Shown here one piece after another: positions 17,219-25,621 of a stretch of DNA of 64,000 nucleotides. Position 1 is the stretch's first letter. Every line of letters begins with the position of its first letter. The DNA is taken from contig NZ_CP109485.1 of the NCBI RefSeq assembly GCF_035918235.1, positions 3,162,001 to 3,226,000 on the forward strand. The letters are read 5' to 3'. Below the pieces are notes generated by a model. That model saw only the letters and a list, made by a program, of their open reading frames with translations, was not told the DNA's origin and ran no database searches. The DNA is from Streptomyces sp. NBC_01445. Lineage in GTDB: Bacteria; Actinomycetota; Actinomycetes; Streptomycetales; Streptomycetaceae. A program made the position numbers and the translations under genes.

Positions 17219-18706
17219 TCATGAAGTGCCGTGCAGGCGACGGACGTCGGCCTTGACGAGCTTTCCCGACGCGGTGCGGGGCAGGGCGTCCACGACGACG
17301 GCCGACTTGGGGATCTTGTAGGGGGCCAGGATCCCGGACAGCGACGCGAGGACCTCGTGCGGGTCGGGCGCGTGGCCTTCGCGGGCGACGAGGACCGCCC
17401 TGCCGACCTCACCCCACTTCTCGTCGGGTACGCCGATGACCGCGCACTCGGCGATGTCCGCGTGGGCGAGCAGGGCGTCCTCGACCTCGGCGGGGTAGAT
17501 GTTCTCGCCCCCCGAAATGATCATGTCCTTGAAGCGGTCGACGATGGTGACGTAGCCGTCCGCGTCGATCCGGGCCGCGTCCCCCGTCCGGAACCAGCCG
17601 TCGGCGAACGCGGCGGCGCTCTCGTCGGGCAGACCCCAGTAGCCGGGCATGACATGAGGCCCGCGCACCAGGACCTCGCCCGTCTCGCCCGGCTCCACCG
17701 GCGCGAGATCGGGGCGCGCCACGCGTACGTCGCTGAAGAAGTGCGGCACGCCCGCCGTGCCCGCCTTGCTGACGGCGTGCTCGGCGTCGAGGAAGAGGGT
17801 GCCGGGCGCCGCCTCGGTCATCCCGTAGCCCTGCAGGAAGGTGAGGCCGCGGTCCTGGTAGGCCGCGATGAGCGGGGTCGGGACGGGCGAGCCGCCGCAG
17901 CTGAGCATCCGCAGCGACGACAGGTCGGCGTCCGGCCAGTTCGGTTGCCGTGTGAGCTGGTCGAACATCGTCGGGACGCCGAACATGAACGTGACCCGGT
18001 GGCGCTCGACGAGTTCCAGGGTCGCCGCCGCGTCGAACGAGCCCACCAGGACGCAGCTGCCGCCTTTGAGCAGCACCGGCAGGGTGAGCATGTTCAGGCC
18101 GGCGGTGTGGAAGAGCGGCGCCACCACGAGCGCGATCTCGTCGGCGACGAGGTCCTGGTCGACCAGGACGTTGACGGCGTTCCAGGTGAGGTTCCCGTGC
18201 GTGAGCATGGCTCCCTTGGGACGGCCCGTCGTCCCGGAGGTGTACATGATGATGGCTACGTCGTCGGGGCCGACCTGCTCGTCGATGGCGAGGGCCGGGG
18301 CGGCGGCCAGCAGTTCCTCGTACGCCGGTCCGTCCGCCTCGACGGCGGTGCGGACGCCCGGCAGGTCACCGCTCCGCGCGGCGGCGTGCAGCAGCACCGT
18401 GGCGCCGGAGTCCCGTATCTGGAAGGCGAGTTCGGGCTCGGCGAGCCGGGTGTTGAGCGGTACGAAGACCGCGCCGAGGAGCCCGGCGGCGAACAGGGCC
18501 TCCAAGAACGAGGGGTGGTTGGGGCCGAGGTAGGCGACCCGGTCTCCGCGCCGGACGCCGAGCGCCCGCAGGGCGTGGGCGAGCCGGGTGGTGCGCTCGT
18601 GCAGGGCGGCGTAGGTGACGGCGGCGCCGGCGTGGATCAGTGCGGTGCGGTGCGGGGTCTTGCGGGCCCGGCGTGCGGGCCACGACCCCAGTCCCTCGTT
18701 GCGCAT
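17219..18706 (-). CDS. AMP-forming acyl-CoA ligase (FadD/benzoate-CoA ligase class)
   Basis: 495 residues with the adenylation signatures IMYTSGTTGRPKGAMLTH (P-loop-like A3), YGMTEAAP (A5), WFRTGDAARID (A7), GGENIYPAEVE and a C-terminal PRTASGKLVKADV containing the catalytic lysine. It would activate a carboxylic acid with ATP and CoA. ATG 18706 has AAGGGG 7 bases upstream; an in-frame GTG at 18721 overlaps the amidohydrolase stop as GTGA and is an alternative coupled start. The substrate is unknown; the neighbouring SDR, MaoC and Rieske genes favour an aromatic or alicyclic acid. Confidence 0.9.
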   Translation of the reverse strand: MRNEGLGSWPARRARKTPHRTALIHAGAAVTYAALHERTTRLAHALRALGVRRGDRVAYLGPNHPSFLEALFAAGLLGAVFVPLNTRLAEPELAFQIRDSGATVLLHAAARSGDLPGVRTAVEADGPAYEELLAAAPALAIDEQVGPDDVAIIMYTSGTTGRPKGAMLTHGNLTWNAVNVLVDQDLVADEIALVVAPLFHTAGLNMLTLPVLLKGGSCVLVGSFDAAATLELVERHRVTFMFGVPTMFDQLTRQPNWPDADLSSLRMLSCGGSPVPTPLIAAYQDRGLTFLQGYGMTEAAPGTLFLDAEHAVSKAGTAGVPHFFSDVRVARPDLAPVEPGETGEVLVRGPHVMPGYWGLPDESAAAFADGWFRTGDAARIDADGYVTIVDRFKDMIISGGENIYPAEVEDALLAHADIAECAVIGVPDEKWGEVGRAVLVAREGHAPDPHEVLASLSGILAPYKIPKSAVVVDALPRTASGKLVKADVRRLHGTS

Positions 18707-18717
18707 GTCCGGCCCCT

Positions 18718-19599
18718 TCACGGTTTTGTCAGCCCGAGCAGCCGGGCGGCGTTCTCCTTGAGGATCTTCGGTCGGACCTCGTCCTTGATCGGCAGCTTCG
18801 CGAAGTCGGCCAGCCAGCGGTCAGGGGTGAGGACGGGGTAGTCCGAGCCGAAAAGCACCTTGTCCTTCAGCAGGGTGTTGGCGTACTGGACCAGCTGCTG
18901 CGGGAAGTACTTCGGCGACCAGCCCGAGAGGTCGATGTGCACCCCCGGCTTGTGGGTGGCCACGGCGAGCGCCTCGTCCTGCCAGGGGAACGACGGGTGC
19001 GCGAGGATGATCTTCAAATGGGGGAAGTCGGCGGCGACGTCGTCCACGTGCATCGGGTTGGAGTACTTCAGGCGGATGCCGCCACCGCCGGGCACGCCCG
19101 CGCCGATGCCGGTCTGGCCGGTGTGGAAGAGCGCGACGGCGCCCGTCTCCTCGATCACCTCGTAAAGGCCGTACGCCATACGGTCGTTGGGGAAGAAGCC
19201 CTGGATGCTGGGGTGGAACTTGAATCCGCGCACCCCGTACTCCTCGACCAGGCGCCGGGCCTGCCGGATCCCGGCGCGGCCCCGGAAGGGGTCGATGCTC
19301 GCGAACGGGATCAGCACGTCGGGGTTGGCGTGCGCGGCCTCGGCGACCTCCTCGTTGGGGACGGGCTCGGTGCCGGTGGCGGACTCGGCGTCGACGGTGA
19401 AGATCACGGCGGCCATCCGCCGCTCGCGGTAGTACGCGGCCGTCTCCTCGAGGGTGGGCTTCCGGTTCCCCTCGATCTTGAAGTAGGCGCTGGACGCGGC
19501 GTTCAGCTCGTCGTCGAGCGAGGCCCGCCCCTTGGACGACACCTCGGCGTGCGTGTGGACGTCGATCGCGGTGAGTGCCGCCACGTCGATGCCGCTCAT
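18718..19599 (-). CDS. Amidohydrolase family protein (ACMSD-like metal-dependent hydrolase or decarboxylase)
   Basis: 293 residues. The TIM-barrel metal site is visible as IDVHTHAE near residue 14, GFKFHPSIQGFFP, ILAHPSFPWQ and the terminal FGSDYPV aspartate motif. This pattern belongs to the amidohydrolase-2 family, which includes ACMSD and gamma-resorcylate decarboxylases as well as hydrolases. ATG 19599 overlaps the SDR stop by four bases (ATGA), so the two are translationally coupled. In a pathway with acyl-CoA ligase and MaoC it could cleave or decarboxylate a ring-derived acid; no more precise reaction can be assigned. Confidence 0.85.
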   Translation of the reverse strand: MSGIDVAALTAIDVHTHAEVSSKGRASLDDELNAASSAYFKIEGNRKPTLEETAAYYRERRMAAVIFTVDAESATGTEPVPNEEVAEAAHANPDVLIPFASIDPFRGRAGIRQARRLVEEYGVRGFKFHPSIQGFFPNDRMAYGLYEVIEETGAVALFHTGQTGIGAGVPGGGGIRLKYSNPMHVDDVAADFPHLKIILAHPSFPWQDEALAVATHKPGVHIDLSGWSPKYFPQQLVQYANTLLKDKVLFGSDYPVLTPDRWLADFAKLPIKDEVRPKILKENAARLLGLTKP

Positions 19600-20552
19600 G
19601 CCGGGACCACGCCCTCGGGAGCCTTCGGAAGGCGGGGCGCGGGGATGCCGACGGACTGCGGCTCGCGCCCGACCGACGTGTGCCAGGTCTCGGCGATGGT
19701 CCGCGGGCTCCAGCCGCCGTCCGCGTAGGCGACGGACACCTCCTGCGGGTGCGACCACAGGGCGAGCTTGTCGCCGCCGATGCCGATGCACTGGCCCGTG
19801 ACGTCCCGGGCCGCTTCGGAGGCGAGGAAGGGCACGAGCGCGGCGCAGTCCTCCGGTGTGCCGAAGCCCTCGCCCCTGCGCAGGAACCCGGGCAGCGGCT
19901 CGCCGCCGCGCAGGGCGTCGACGTACGGGGCGAAGGCGGGGATGGTCTCGGTCATCGCGGTCGCGGCGACCGGCACGACGGCGTTCACGGTGACGCCCGC
20001 GCGGGCCAGCTCCATGGACCAGGTGCGCACCATCGCCGCGATCCCGGCCTTGGCCGCCGCGTAGTTGGTCTGCCCGAAGTTGCCGCGCTGGCCCGCCGGG
20101 GAGGCGACGAGCACCAGGCTGCCGCCCTCGCCCTGCTGGCGCATGCGCACGGCGGCGGCACGTGCGCAGGTGAAGGTGCCCCTGAGATGGGTGGTGACAA
20201 CGGCGTCGAAGTCGTCGTCGGTCATCTTCCACAGCACCTTGTCGCGCAGGATTCCGGCGTTGGTGACCATGACGTCCAGCCGGCCGAACTCCGAGACGGC
20301 CCGGCCGACCAGGCGCTCGGCGGCCTCGGTGGTGCCCACGGGGACGACCTCGGCAACGGCCCGGCCGCCGGCCTCGGTGATCGTCTTGACGGCCTGCGCG
20401 GCGACGTCCTCGTCGATGTCGTTGACGACGACGCTCGCTCCGGACCGGGCGAGGGCGGTGGCGTAGGCGAGCCCGAGTCCGCGGCCGCTTCCGGTGACGA
20501 CGGCGACCTTTCCGTCGAGAGAGGTCAATGGTCCTGATGACACGTCAGACAT
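19596..20552 (-). CDS. Short-chain dehydrogenase/reductase
   Basis: 318 residues, longer than the usual 250 because of a C-terminal extension of about 50 residues. The cofactor motif TGSGRGLG lies near residue 21, the NAG motif as VTNAGI, and the catalytic set is complete: Ser in VASPAG, then Tyr 13 residues later in NYAAAKAG with Lys four residues on. It resembles the dehydrogenase part of multifunctional beta-oxidation enzymes (peroxisomal type 2), fitting a 3-hydroxyacyl-CoA dehydrogenase partner of the MaoC hydratase. It is first in the operon, under the promoter at 20651-20680. Confidence 0.9.
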   Translation of the reverse strand: MSDVSSGPLTSLDGKVAVVTGSGRGLGLAYATALARSGASVVVNDIDEDVAAQAVKTITEAGGRAVAEVVPVGTTEAAERLVGRAVSEFGRLDVMVTNAGILRDKVLWKMTDDDFDAVVTTHLRGTFTCARAAAVRMRQQGEGGSLVLVASPAGQRGNFGQTNYAAAKAGIAAMVRTWSMELARAGVTVNAVVPVAATAMTETIPAFAPYVDALRGGEPLPGFLRRGEGFGTPEDCAALVPFLASEAARDVTGQCIGIGGDKLALWSHPQEVSVAYADGGWSPRTIAETWHTSVGREPQSVGIPAPRLPKAPEGVVPA

Positions 20553-20650
20553 TGCGGCTGTGCCCTTCCGATGGCGTGAACAGGTACGTGGAGGGGAGAA
20601 GGCGGCCGAGGAGATCCGTTCCGCTCAATCCGTACCGGCCGACGAGAAAG

Positions 20651-20680
20651 ACGCTAGGACCAATCATTGTTGTCGTCAAT
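20651..20680 (-). promoter_or_regulatory. Promoter with overlapping inverted repeat for the SDR operon
   Basis: On the minus strand TTGACG (20679-20674) and TAGCGT (20656-20651) are 17 bases apart, a near-ideal vegetative promoter. An inverted repeat ATTG-N7-CAAT (20666-20680) covers the -35 box. This is where a MarR-type repressor would block transcription, and a MarR gene starts divergently at 20787. Confidence 0.62.
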
Positions 20681-20786
20681 AGTTGCCGGAAGCCTTTAAG
20701 TCCTTCATGCTGGAGCCGACCTCACGCCCCCGTGCCCGCACGGACCGACCCCGGAGCCCGACATCACTGACGAAGAGGCGCCCTGG

Positions 20787-21212
20787 ATGCGCGCGCTGCA
20801 CGCCGACACCGGCTATCTCCTCTACCGGCTCGGGCTGCACTCGGGCCGGCTGTTCAACGCCACGCTCGAAGAGTTCGGCCTGCGGCTGCGGCACTACGCG
20901 CTGCTGCGCTACCTCGCCACCGTGGAAGGCGCCCTGCAACGCGAACTGAGCGACCGGCTCGGCTACGACCCGAGCGCCATCGTGTCCCTCGTGGACGATC
21001 TGCAGGACCTCGGCCTGGTGGAGCGGGGACCCGCGCCGGGCGACCGGCGCAGCCGCATCGTCGCTCTCACAGACCGGGGAAAGGACGTCCTGCGCGACAC
21101 CGACAAGGGCAGCCGGCGCGTCACCGACGAACTGCTCGCCCCCCTCGCCCCCGGCGAACGGGCCACGTTGCAGGCCCTGTTGGCGCGGGTCGCGGAAGCG
21201 GACCGGGGCTGA
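20787..21212 (+). CDS. MarR family transcriptional regulator
   Basis: 141 residues with the winged-helix pattern LRHYALLRYLATVEGALQRELSDRLGYDPSAIVSLVDDLQDLGLVER and the wing APGDRRSRIVALTDRG. ATG 20787 follows GAAGAGG at 9 bases. It is divergent from the SDR operon and lies 235 bases from its start, so it probably represses that operon through the ATTG-N7-CAAT site and is released by an acid or its CoA ester. It is followed after 10 bases by an IclR gene on the same strand, an unusual pairing of two small-ligand regulators. Confidence 0.92.
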   Translation: MRALHADTGYLLYRLGLHSGRLFNATLEEFGLRLRHYALLRYLATVEGALQRELSDRLGYDPSAIVSLVDDLQDLGLVERGPAPGDRRSRIVALTDRGKDVLRDTDKGSRRVTDELLAPLAPGERATLQALLARVAEADRG

Positions 21213-21222
21213 CCCGGCGGAC

Positions 21223-22011
21223 ATGACAGGGCCGTCGGAGGACTCCGCGGACGCAGCGCGCAGCCGTTCCGCGGCGGAGCGTCTCCTTGCGGTGCTCGGC
21301 GCGTTCGACCACCGCAGACCCGCGCTGTCTCTCACCGAGATAAGCCGCCGGGCCGGACTGCCGCTGGCCACCGCCCACCGCCTGGTGGGCGAGCTCACCG
21401 CGTGGGGCGCCCTCGAACGCGACGCGGCAGGCAGCTACCACGTCGGGCTGCGGATCTGGGAACTCGCGGCGCTGGCCCCGCGCGGCCCCGCCCTGCGCGA
21501 GGCCGCGCTGCCCTTCCTCGAGGACCTCTACGAGGCGACCCACGAGAACGTGCACCTCGCGGTGCGCGACGGCCTCGACGTCGTCTACATCGAGCGGCTC
21601 TCCGGCCGCCACGCGGTCGGCGTGCGCAGCCGCGTCGGGGCGCGCTGGCCGCTGCACGCGACGGGCGTCGGACTCGTCCTCCTCGCCCACAGTGCCAGGA
21701 CCTTCCAGGACCAGGTCTGCGACCGGCCGCTCGCCTCCTTCACCCCGCACACCCTGTCCGACCCCGTCCGGCTGCGCCGCGCTCTGGCCGAGGTGCGGCG
21801 CACCGGCTGCGCGGTGGCCGACCGTCAGATCACGGACGACGCGGTCTCGGTGGCCGCGCCCGTGCGCGGGCCTGGGGGCGACGTCGTGGCCGCGGTCTCG
21901 CTCGTGGTCCCCTCGGCCGGGACACAGCCGCACTCGCTGATCCCGGCCGTACGACTCGCGGGCCGGGGCATCTCGCGCGCCCTGGGCTGGCGGCCCGGCT
22001 CAGGTCGGTGA
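21223..22011 (+). CDS. IclR family transcriptional regulator
   Basis: 262 residues. The N-terminal winged helix carries SAAERLLAVLGAF, LSLTEISRRAGLPLATAHRLVGEL and the C-terminal effector domain LEDLYEATHENVHLAVRDGLDVVYIERL. IclR proteins commonly control aromatic and short-chain acid catabolism. It lies directly between the MarR gene and the Rieske oxygenase operon and may activate the latter; the candidate site CTTCCG-N5-CGGAAG lies 25 bases after its stop. The start is chosen at 21223, the first initiator after the MarR stop. Confidence 0.92.
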   Translation: MTGPSEDSADAARSRSAAERLLAVLGAFDHRRPALSLTEISRRAGLPLATAHRLVGELTAWGALERDAAGSYHVGLRIWELAALAPRGPALREAALPFLEDLYEATHENVHLAVRDGLDVVYIERLSGRHAVGVRSRVGARWPLHATGVGLVLLAHSARTFQDQVCDRPLASFTPHTLSDPVRLRRALAEVRRTGCAVADRQITDDAVSVAAPVRGPGGDVVAAVSLVVPSAGTQPHSLIPAVRLAGRGISRALGWRPGSGR

Positions 22012-22035
22012 TCAGATATCTCCGGCATTCTCCGG

Positions 22036-22052
22036 CTTCCGCCCGGCGGAAG
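22036..22052. promoter_or_regulatory. Inverted repeat upstream of Rieske operon
   Basis: CTTCCG at 22036-22041 and CGGAAG at 22047-22052 form a six-base inverted repeat with a five-base centre, 95 bases before the oxygenase start. Its position between an IclR gene and its probable target suggests an operator. In a GC-rich genome short repeats of this kind also arise by chance. Confidence 0.35.
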
Positions 22053-22146
22053 TGCCGTTGCCGGGACCTGGCCCCCGTCACGACGCTGGTGGCACACCAC
22101 GGCACGGCGAAGCAGAGCCGCTTCGCCCTTCAGGGACGGGAGTGCC

Positions 22147-23214
22147 ATGTCCGAGTTCGCGCGGAACCAGTGGTATGTAGCGGCGTACGGGACGGAGGTC
22201 GGGCGGGAACTGCTCGCCCGCACCGTCCTCGGCGAACCGATCGCCTTCTACCGGACCGAGGACACGGGCGAGGTCGTCGCCCTGGCGGACCGCTGCGTGC
22301 ACCGCCGCTTCCCGCTCTCGCACAGCCGGCTCGACGGCAACAAAGTGGTCTGCGGCTACCACGGCTTCACCTACGACACGACCGGCACCTGCGTGTACGT
22401 ACCCGGACAGAAACGCATCCCCCGTACCGCCAGGGTGAGTTCGTACCCCGTGGCCGAGCTGGACTCCTTCGTGTGGGTGTGGATCGGCGACCCGGCGCTG
22501 GCCGACCGGACGACGATCCCGCGGGCCCCGCACCTGGCCGACTCGGCGCACTGGACGACGGTCGGCGGCATGGAGCCCATCGACGCCGACTACGTCCTGC
22601 TGGTCGACAACCTGATGGACCTCTCCCACGAGACGTACCTGCACGGCGGCTACATCGGCACGCCCGAGGTCGCCGACACTCCCATGACGACCGAGGTCGA
22701 CGAGGGCGCCGGCATCGTCCGCGTCAGCCGGCACATGGACGACGCCGAGTGCCCGCCGTTCTACGCGAACTCCACCGGTATCAAGGGCCGCATCACCCGC
22801 TGGCAGGACATCGAGTACCACGCCCCGTGCCTGTACCTGCTGCACAGCCGCATCGCCCCCCAGGGCGTCCTGCCGAATCCGGACGGCACCGACCCGGACG
22901 CCTTCCACGTGGAGATCACCTACGCGATCACACCGTCCACGCAGAACCAGGTCTACGACTTCTGGGCCGTCTCCCGCGACTTCGGCCACGGCGACGAGGA
23001 GATGTCCACGTTCCTGCGCGACTTCAACCACGAGGTCGTCATGCAGGACGTGAACGCGCTGAACCTGCTCCAGAAGACCCTGGACACCGAGCCCGCCGGC
23101 TACCAGGAACTCAGCATCAACATCGACACGGGCGGCCTCGCCGCCCGCCGGATCCTGGCCCGCCTCGCCGCCGGGGGCGACCGGTCCGCGACCCCCGACA
23201 CCGTCGCGCGATGA
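22147..23214 (+). CDS. Rieske non-haem iron oxygenase, vanillate O-demethylase oxygenase (VanA) type
   Basis: 355 residues. The Rieske cluster ligands are C50, H52, C69 and H72 (CVHRR and CGYHG). The mononuclear iron site is seen as VDNLMDLSHETYLHGG with the bridging Asp and two His. Overall organisation and length match VanA and related O-demethylases or aromatic-ring oxygenases that take electrons from a VanB-type reductase. ATG 22147 is preceded by GGGACGGGAG. It overlaps the next small gene by four bases. Substrate specificity cannot be assigned; methoxylated benzoates are the leading guess. Confidence 0.9.
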   Translation: MSEFARNQWYVAAYGTEVGRELLARTVLGEPIAFYRTEDTGEVVALADRCVHRRFPLSHSRLDGNKVVCGYHGFTYDTTGTCVYVPGQKRIPRTARVSSYPVAELDSFVWVWIGDPALADRTTIPRAPHLADSAHWTTVGGMEPIDADYVLLVDNLMDLSHETYLHGGYIGTPEVADTPMTTEVDEGAGIVRVSRHMDDAECPPFYANSTGIKGRITRWQDIEYHAPCLYLLHSRIAPQGVLPNPDGTDPDAFHVEITYAITPSTQNQVYDFWAVSRDFGHGDEEMSTFLRDFNHEVVMQDVNALNLLQKTLDTEPAGYQELSINIDTGGLAARRILARLAAGGDRSATPDTVAR

Positions 23215-23375
23215 GCCGCCCGCCCACCGCCGAGGTGTACCGCGTCGACTGGGTCCCCGGCACCGACGAACTGCACGGCATCTGCCACTGCGGGGCCGAG
23301 CACGACACGCAGGACCCCGTGGCGATGTGGCAGTGGATGCTGTCCCACCCCGATCACCAGGAGGACGACCGGTGA
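23211..23375 (+). CDS. 54-residue protein between oxygenase and reductase
   Basis: A short frame starting ATG 23211 (overlapping the oxygenase stop as ATGA) and ending TGA 23373-23375 (overlapping the reductase GTG as GTGA). Both four-base overlaps show that it is translated as part of the operon. It contains VYRVDWVPGTDELHG, then CHCGAEHDTQDP and MWQWMLSHPDHQ: two Cys and three His within 35 residues, which could bind a metal or cluster. I recognise no family. A role in electron transfer, cluster loading or oxygenase assembly is conceivable but not shown. Confidence 0.75.
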   Translation: MSRPPTAEVYRVDWVPGTDELHGICHCGAEHDTQDPVAMWQWMLSHPDHQEDDR

Positions 23376-24313
23376 CCCCGCCCTACGAAGCCGACCTCGT
23401 CGTCGCCGCACGCACCGAAGAGGCCACCGGCGTCATCTCCTTGACGCTCCGTCACCCCGAGGCGGACCCGCTGCCCTCCTGGGAGCCGGGTGCCCACGTG
23501 GACCTGGTCCTCACGGACGACCTGGTCCGCCCCTACTCGTTGTGCGGCGACCCCGCCGACCGCACCGCCTGGACCGTCGCCGTCCTCCACGAACCGAGCG
23601 GACGCGGCGGATCGGTATACGTGCACGAGAAGCTGACCCCGGGCACGGTCGTCCGCGTCCGGGGACCACGCAACCACTTCCCTCTCCACGAGGCACCGGG
23701 CTACCGCTTCGTGGCGGGCGGCATCGGGATCACCCCGATCCTTCCGATGGTGGCCGCCGCCGAGGCGGCGGGCGCCGAGTGGAGCCTGCTGTACGGCGGG
23801 CGGTCGCGCGGCTCGATGGCGTTCCTCGATCAACTCTCCGCCTACGGCGCGAAGGTGCGCGTCGCGCCGGAGGACGAGACGGGGCTCCTCGACCTCGACG
23901 GATATCTCGGCCCGTCGGACGAGAACACCCTGGTCTACTGCTGCGGCCCGGGACCGCTCCTCGACGCCGTCGAGGCCCGGGGCGCCGCGCACACCGAGCG
24001 ATTCCGTTCTGCGCAGGACGGACCGGACGGCGCCGACGGCACGGACCACGCCTTCGAGGTGGAGCTGCGGCGCTCCGGCCGCACCCTGACCGTGCCGCCC
24101 GGCCGCAGCATCCTGCACACGGTGCAGGACGCGGGGATCGAGGTGCTGTACTCCTGCGCCGAAGGCACCTGCGGGACCTGCGAGACCGACATCGTGGAGG
24201 GCGCGGCGGACCACCGGGACTCGGTGCTCACCGCGGAGGAGCGGGCGGCGGGCGAGACACTGATGATCTGCGTCTCGCGCTGCCTGGGCCCGCGCCTCGT
24301 CCTCGACATGTGA
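23372..24313 (+). CDS. Ferredoxin reductase, VanB / phthalate dioxygenase reductase type
   Basis: 313 residues with three domains in VanB order: flavin-binding (RPYSLCGDP near 55 and GGSVYVHE), pyridine-nucleotide binding (FVAGGIGITPILPM, LLYGGRS, VYCCGPGPLLDAVE) and a C-terminal 2Fe-2S plant-type ferredoxin domain with CAEGTCGTC and a last Cys in ICVSRC. It passes electrons from NAD(P)H to the Rieske oxygenase. GTG 23372 is translationally coupled to the 54-residue gene, with GGAGG 10 bases upstream. Confidence 0.92.
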   Translation: MTPPYEADLVVAARTEEATGVISLTLRHPEADPLPSWEPGAHVDLVLTDDLVRPYSLCGDPADRTAWTVAVLHEPSGRGGSVYVHEKLTPGTVVRVRGPRNHFPLHEAPGYRFVAGGIGITPILPMVAAAEAAGAEWSLLYGGRSRGSMAFLDQLSAYGAKVRVAPEDETGLLDLDGYLGPSDENTLVYCCGPGPLLDAVEARGAAHTERFRSAQDGPDGADGTDHAFEVELRRSGRTLTVPPGRSILHTVQDAGIEVLYSCAEGTCGTCETDIVEGAADHRDSVLTAEERAAGETLMICVSRCLGPRLVLDM

Positions 24314-24334
24314 ATCCGTCTCCCGCGTCCCGCC

Positions 24335-25621
24335 CTACCTCTGATACCTCGCGAGCACCAGATTTCCGTCCTTCACCAGGCGCTTGCGCAGTTCACCGAG
24401 TCCGATCGAGCCGCTGTAGTACTCCTGGAGCGCGGGTGTCGCGACCTTGTCCTTCCACTCCGCGTAGCCGCGCACCGACTGCGCGGGGGCCGAGCGGAGG
24501 TCACCGGCGAGGGCCGTGCCGGTCGCCCAGTCGTTCTTCTGCGTGTGCAGGGCCGGGTCCTTCAGCGCCTCGGTGCCGGTGGGCAGCATCCAGTCGCCGA
24601 GCGCGAGGCGCACCATGTTCGGCGGCCGCAGCAGGAAGTCGATGAACTGCGCCGCCTCCTTCTTGTGCGGGCTGTCCTCGGCGACGGACAGGGTCTGCGG
24701 GGACACTCCCTGGGCGAGTCCGTCACGGCCCGCGGGCGCCGGGAGCACCTGCCAGTCGAAGCCCTTGGGCGCCTGCTGGACGATCTGCTGGCGGTAGGAG
24801 AAGCCGAGCGGGACCATCGCGTACTTGCCGGCGAAGAAACCGGGGAGCGTGTCGGAGCCGCCCATGCCGAGCGTCGTGCCCGAGGCGCTGCCGTCGGTGT
24901 TGACCTGGTCGTGGACCGTGCGGGGCACGACCTGGTCCGCGGCGTCGAAGCGGACCGTCACCTTGCCGTCGGCGCCGCGGTGGAACATGCGTCCGCCGGC
25001 CGAGAGGGAGAGGTTGAGGGTCGCCGAGACGGGCTCCTTCAGCGGCCACGCGACGCCGAACTTCTTGTCGCCGCTCAGCTTCTTCGTGACGGTCCTGAAC
25101 TCCTCCCAGGACCAGGGCTTCGCAGGCGTCGGGATGCGGACACCCGCGGCTTTCAGGATCTTCGCGTTGGCGATGAGGACGCGCGGCTCCTGGAGGAACG
25201 GCACGCCGTAGACGCCGTCACCGAAGGTCGCGGTCTCCCAACTGTGCTGCGGGATGCCGGACTTGAGGCGGGCGGGCAGCAGGTCCCGCAGATCGGCGAG
25301 GTAGCCGCCGTACGCGAAGTCAGCGAGGTCGTCGGAGGCGTCGTGGATGACGTCGGGCGCCTCCCCTCCCTCGAAGGAGGTGAGCAGCTGGTCGTGGACG
25401 CTGTCCCAGCTGCCCTGGACGTACTTGACCTGGATGTCCGGGTGCGCCGCGTTCCACTCCTTCACGAGCTGCTTGTTGGCGTCGACGGACTCCTTCTGCC
25501 AGGCGAGGGACTGGAACTCGAGAGTGATCTTGCCGTCGTCGGCCGTGCCGCCCGAGGAACAGCCGGTGACCAGCAGGGCCACGGCCGCGGCGACGGCGGC
25601 CAGCCGGCCTACGCGCCTCAT
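24335..25621 (-). CDS. Sugar ABC transporter substrate-binding lipoprotein
   Basis: 428 residues. The signal sequence ends in LVTGCSS, a clear lipobox with Cys near residue 21 as the lipidation site. The mature protein has the family-1 solute-binding pattern ITLEFQSLAWQKESVD, VKEWNAAHPDIQVKYVQGSWD and APDVIHDASDDLADF. It would bind an oligosaccharide outside the membrane and deliver it to the two permeases upstream; its ATG overlaps the permease stop by four bases. The adjacent GH95 enzyme suggests a fucose- or galactose-containing glycan, but the ligand is not readable. Confidence 0.92.
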   Translation of the reverse strand: MRRVGRLAAVAAAVALLVTGCSSGGTADDGKITLEFQSLAWQKESVDANKQLVKEWNAAHPDIQVKYVQGSWDSVHDQLLTSFEGGEAPDVIHDASDDLADFAYGGYLADLRDLLPARLKSGIPQHSWETATFGDGVYGVPFLQEPRVLIANAKILKAAGVRIPTPAKPWSWEEFRTVTKKLSGDKKFGVAWPLKEPVSATLNLSLSAGGRMFHRGADGKVTVRFDAADQVVPRTVHDQVNTDGSASGTTLGMGGSDTLPGFFAGKYAMVPLGFSYRQQIVQQAPKGFDWQVLPAPAGRDGLAQGVSPQTLSVAEDSPHKKEAAQFIDFLLRPPNMVRLALGDWMLPTGTEALKDPALHTQKNDWATGTALAGDLRSAPAQSVRGYAEWKDKVATPALQEYYSGSIGLGELRKRLVKDGNLVLARYQR

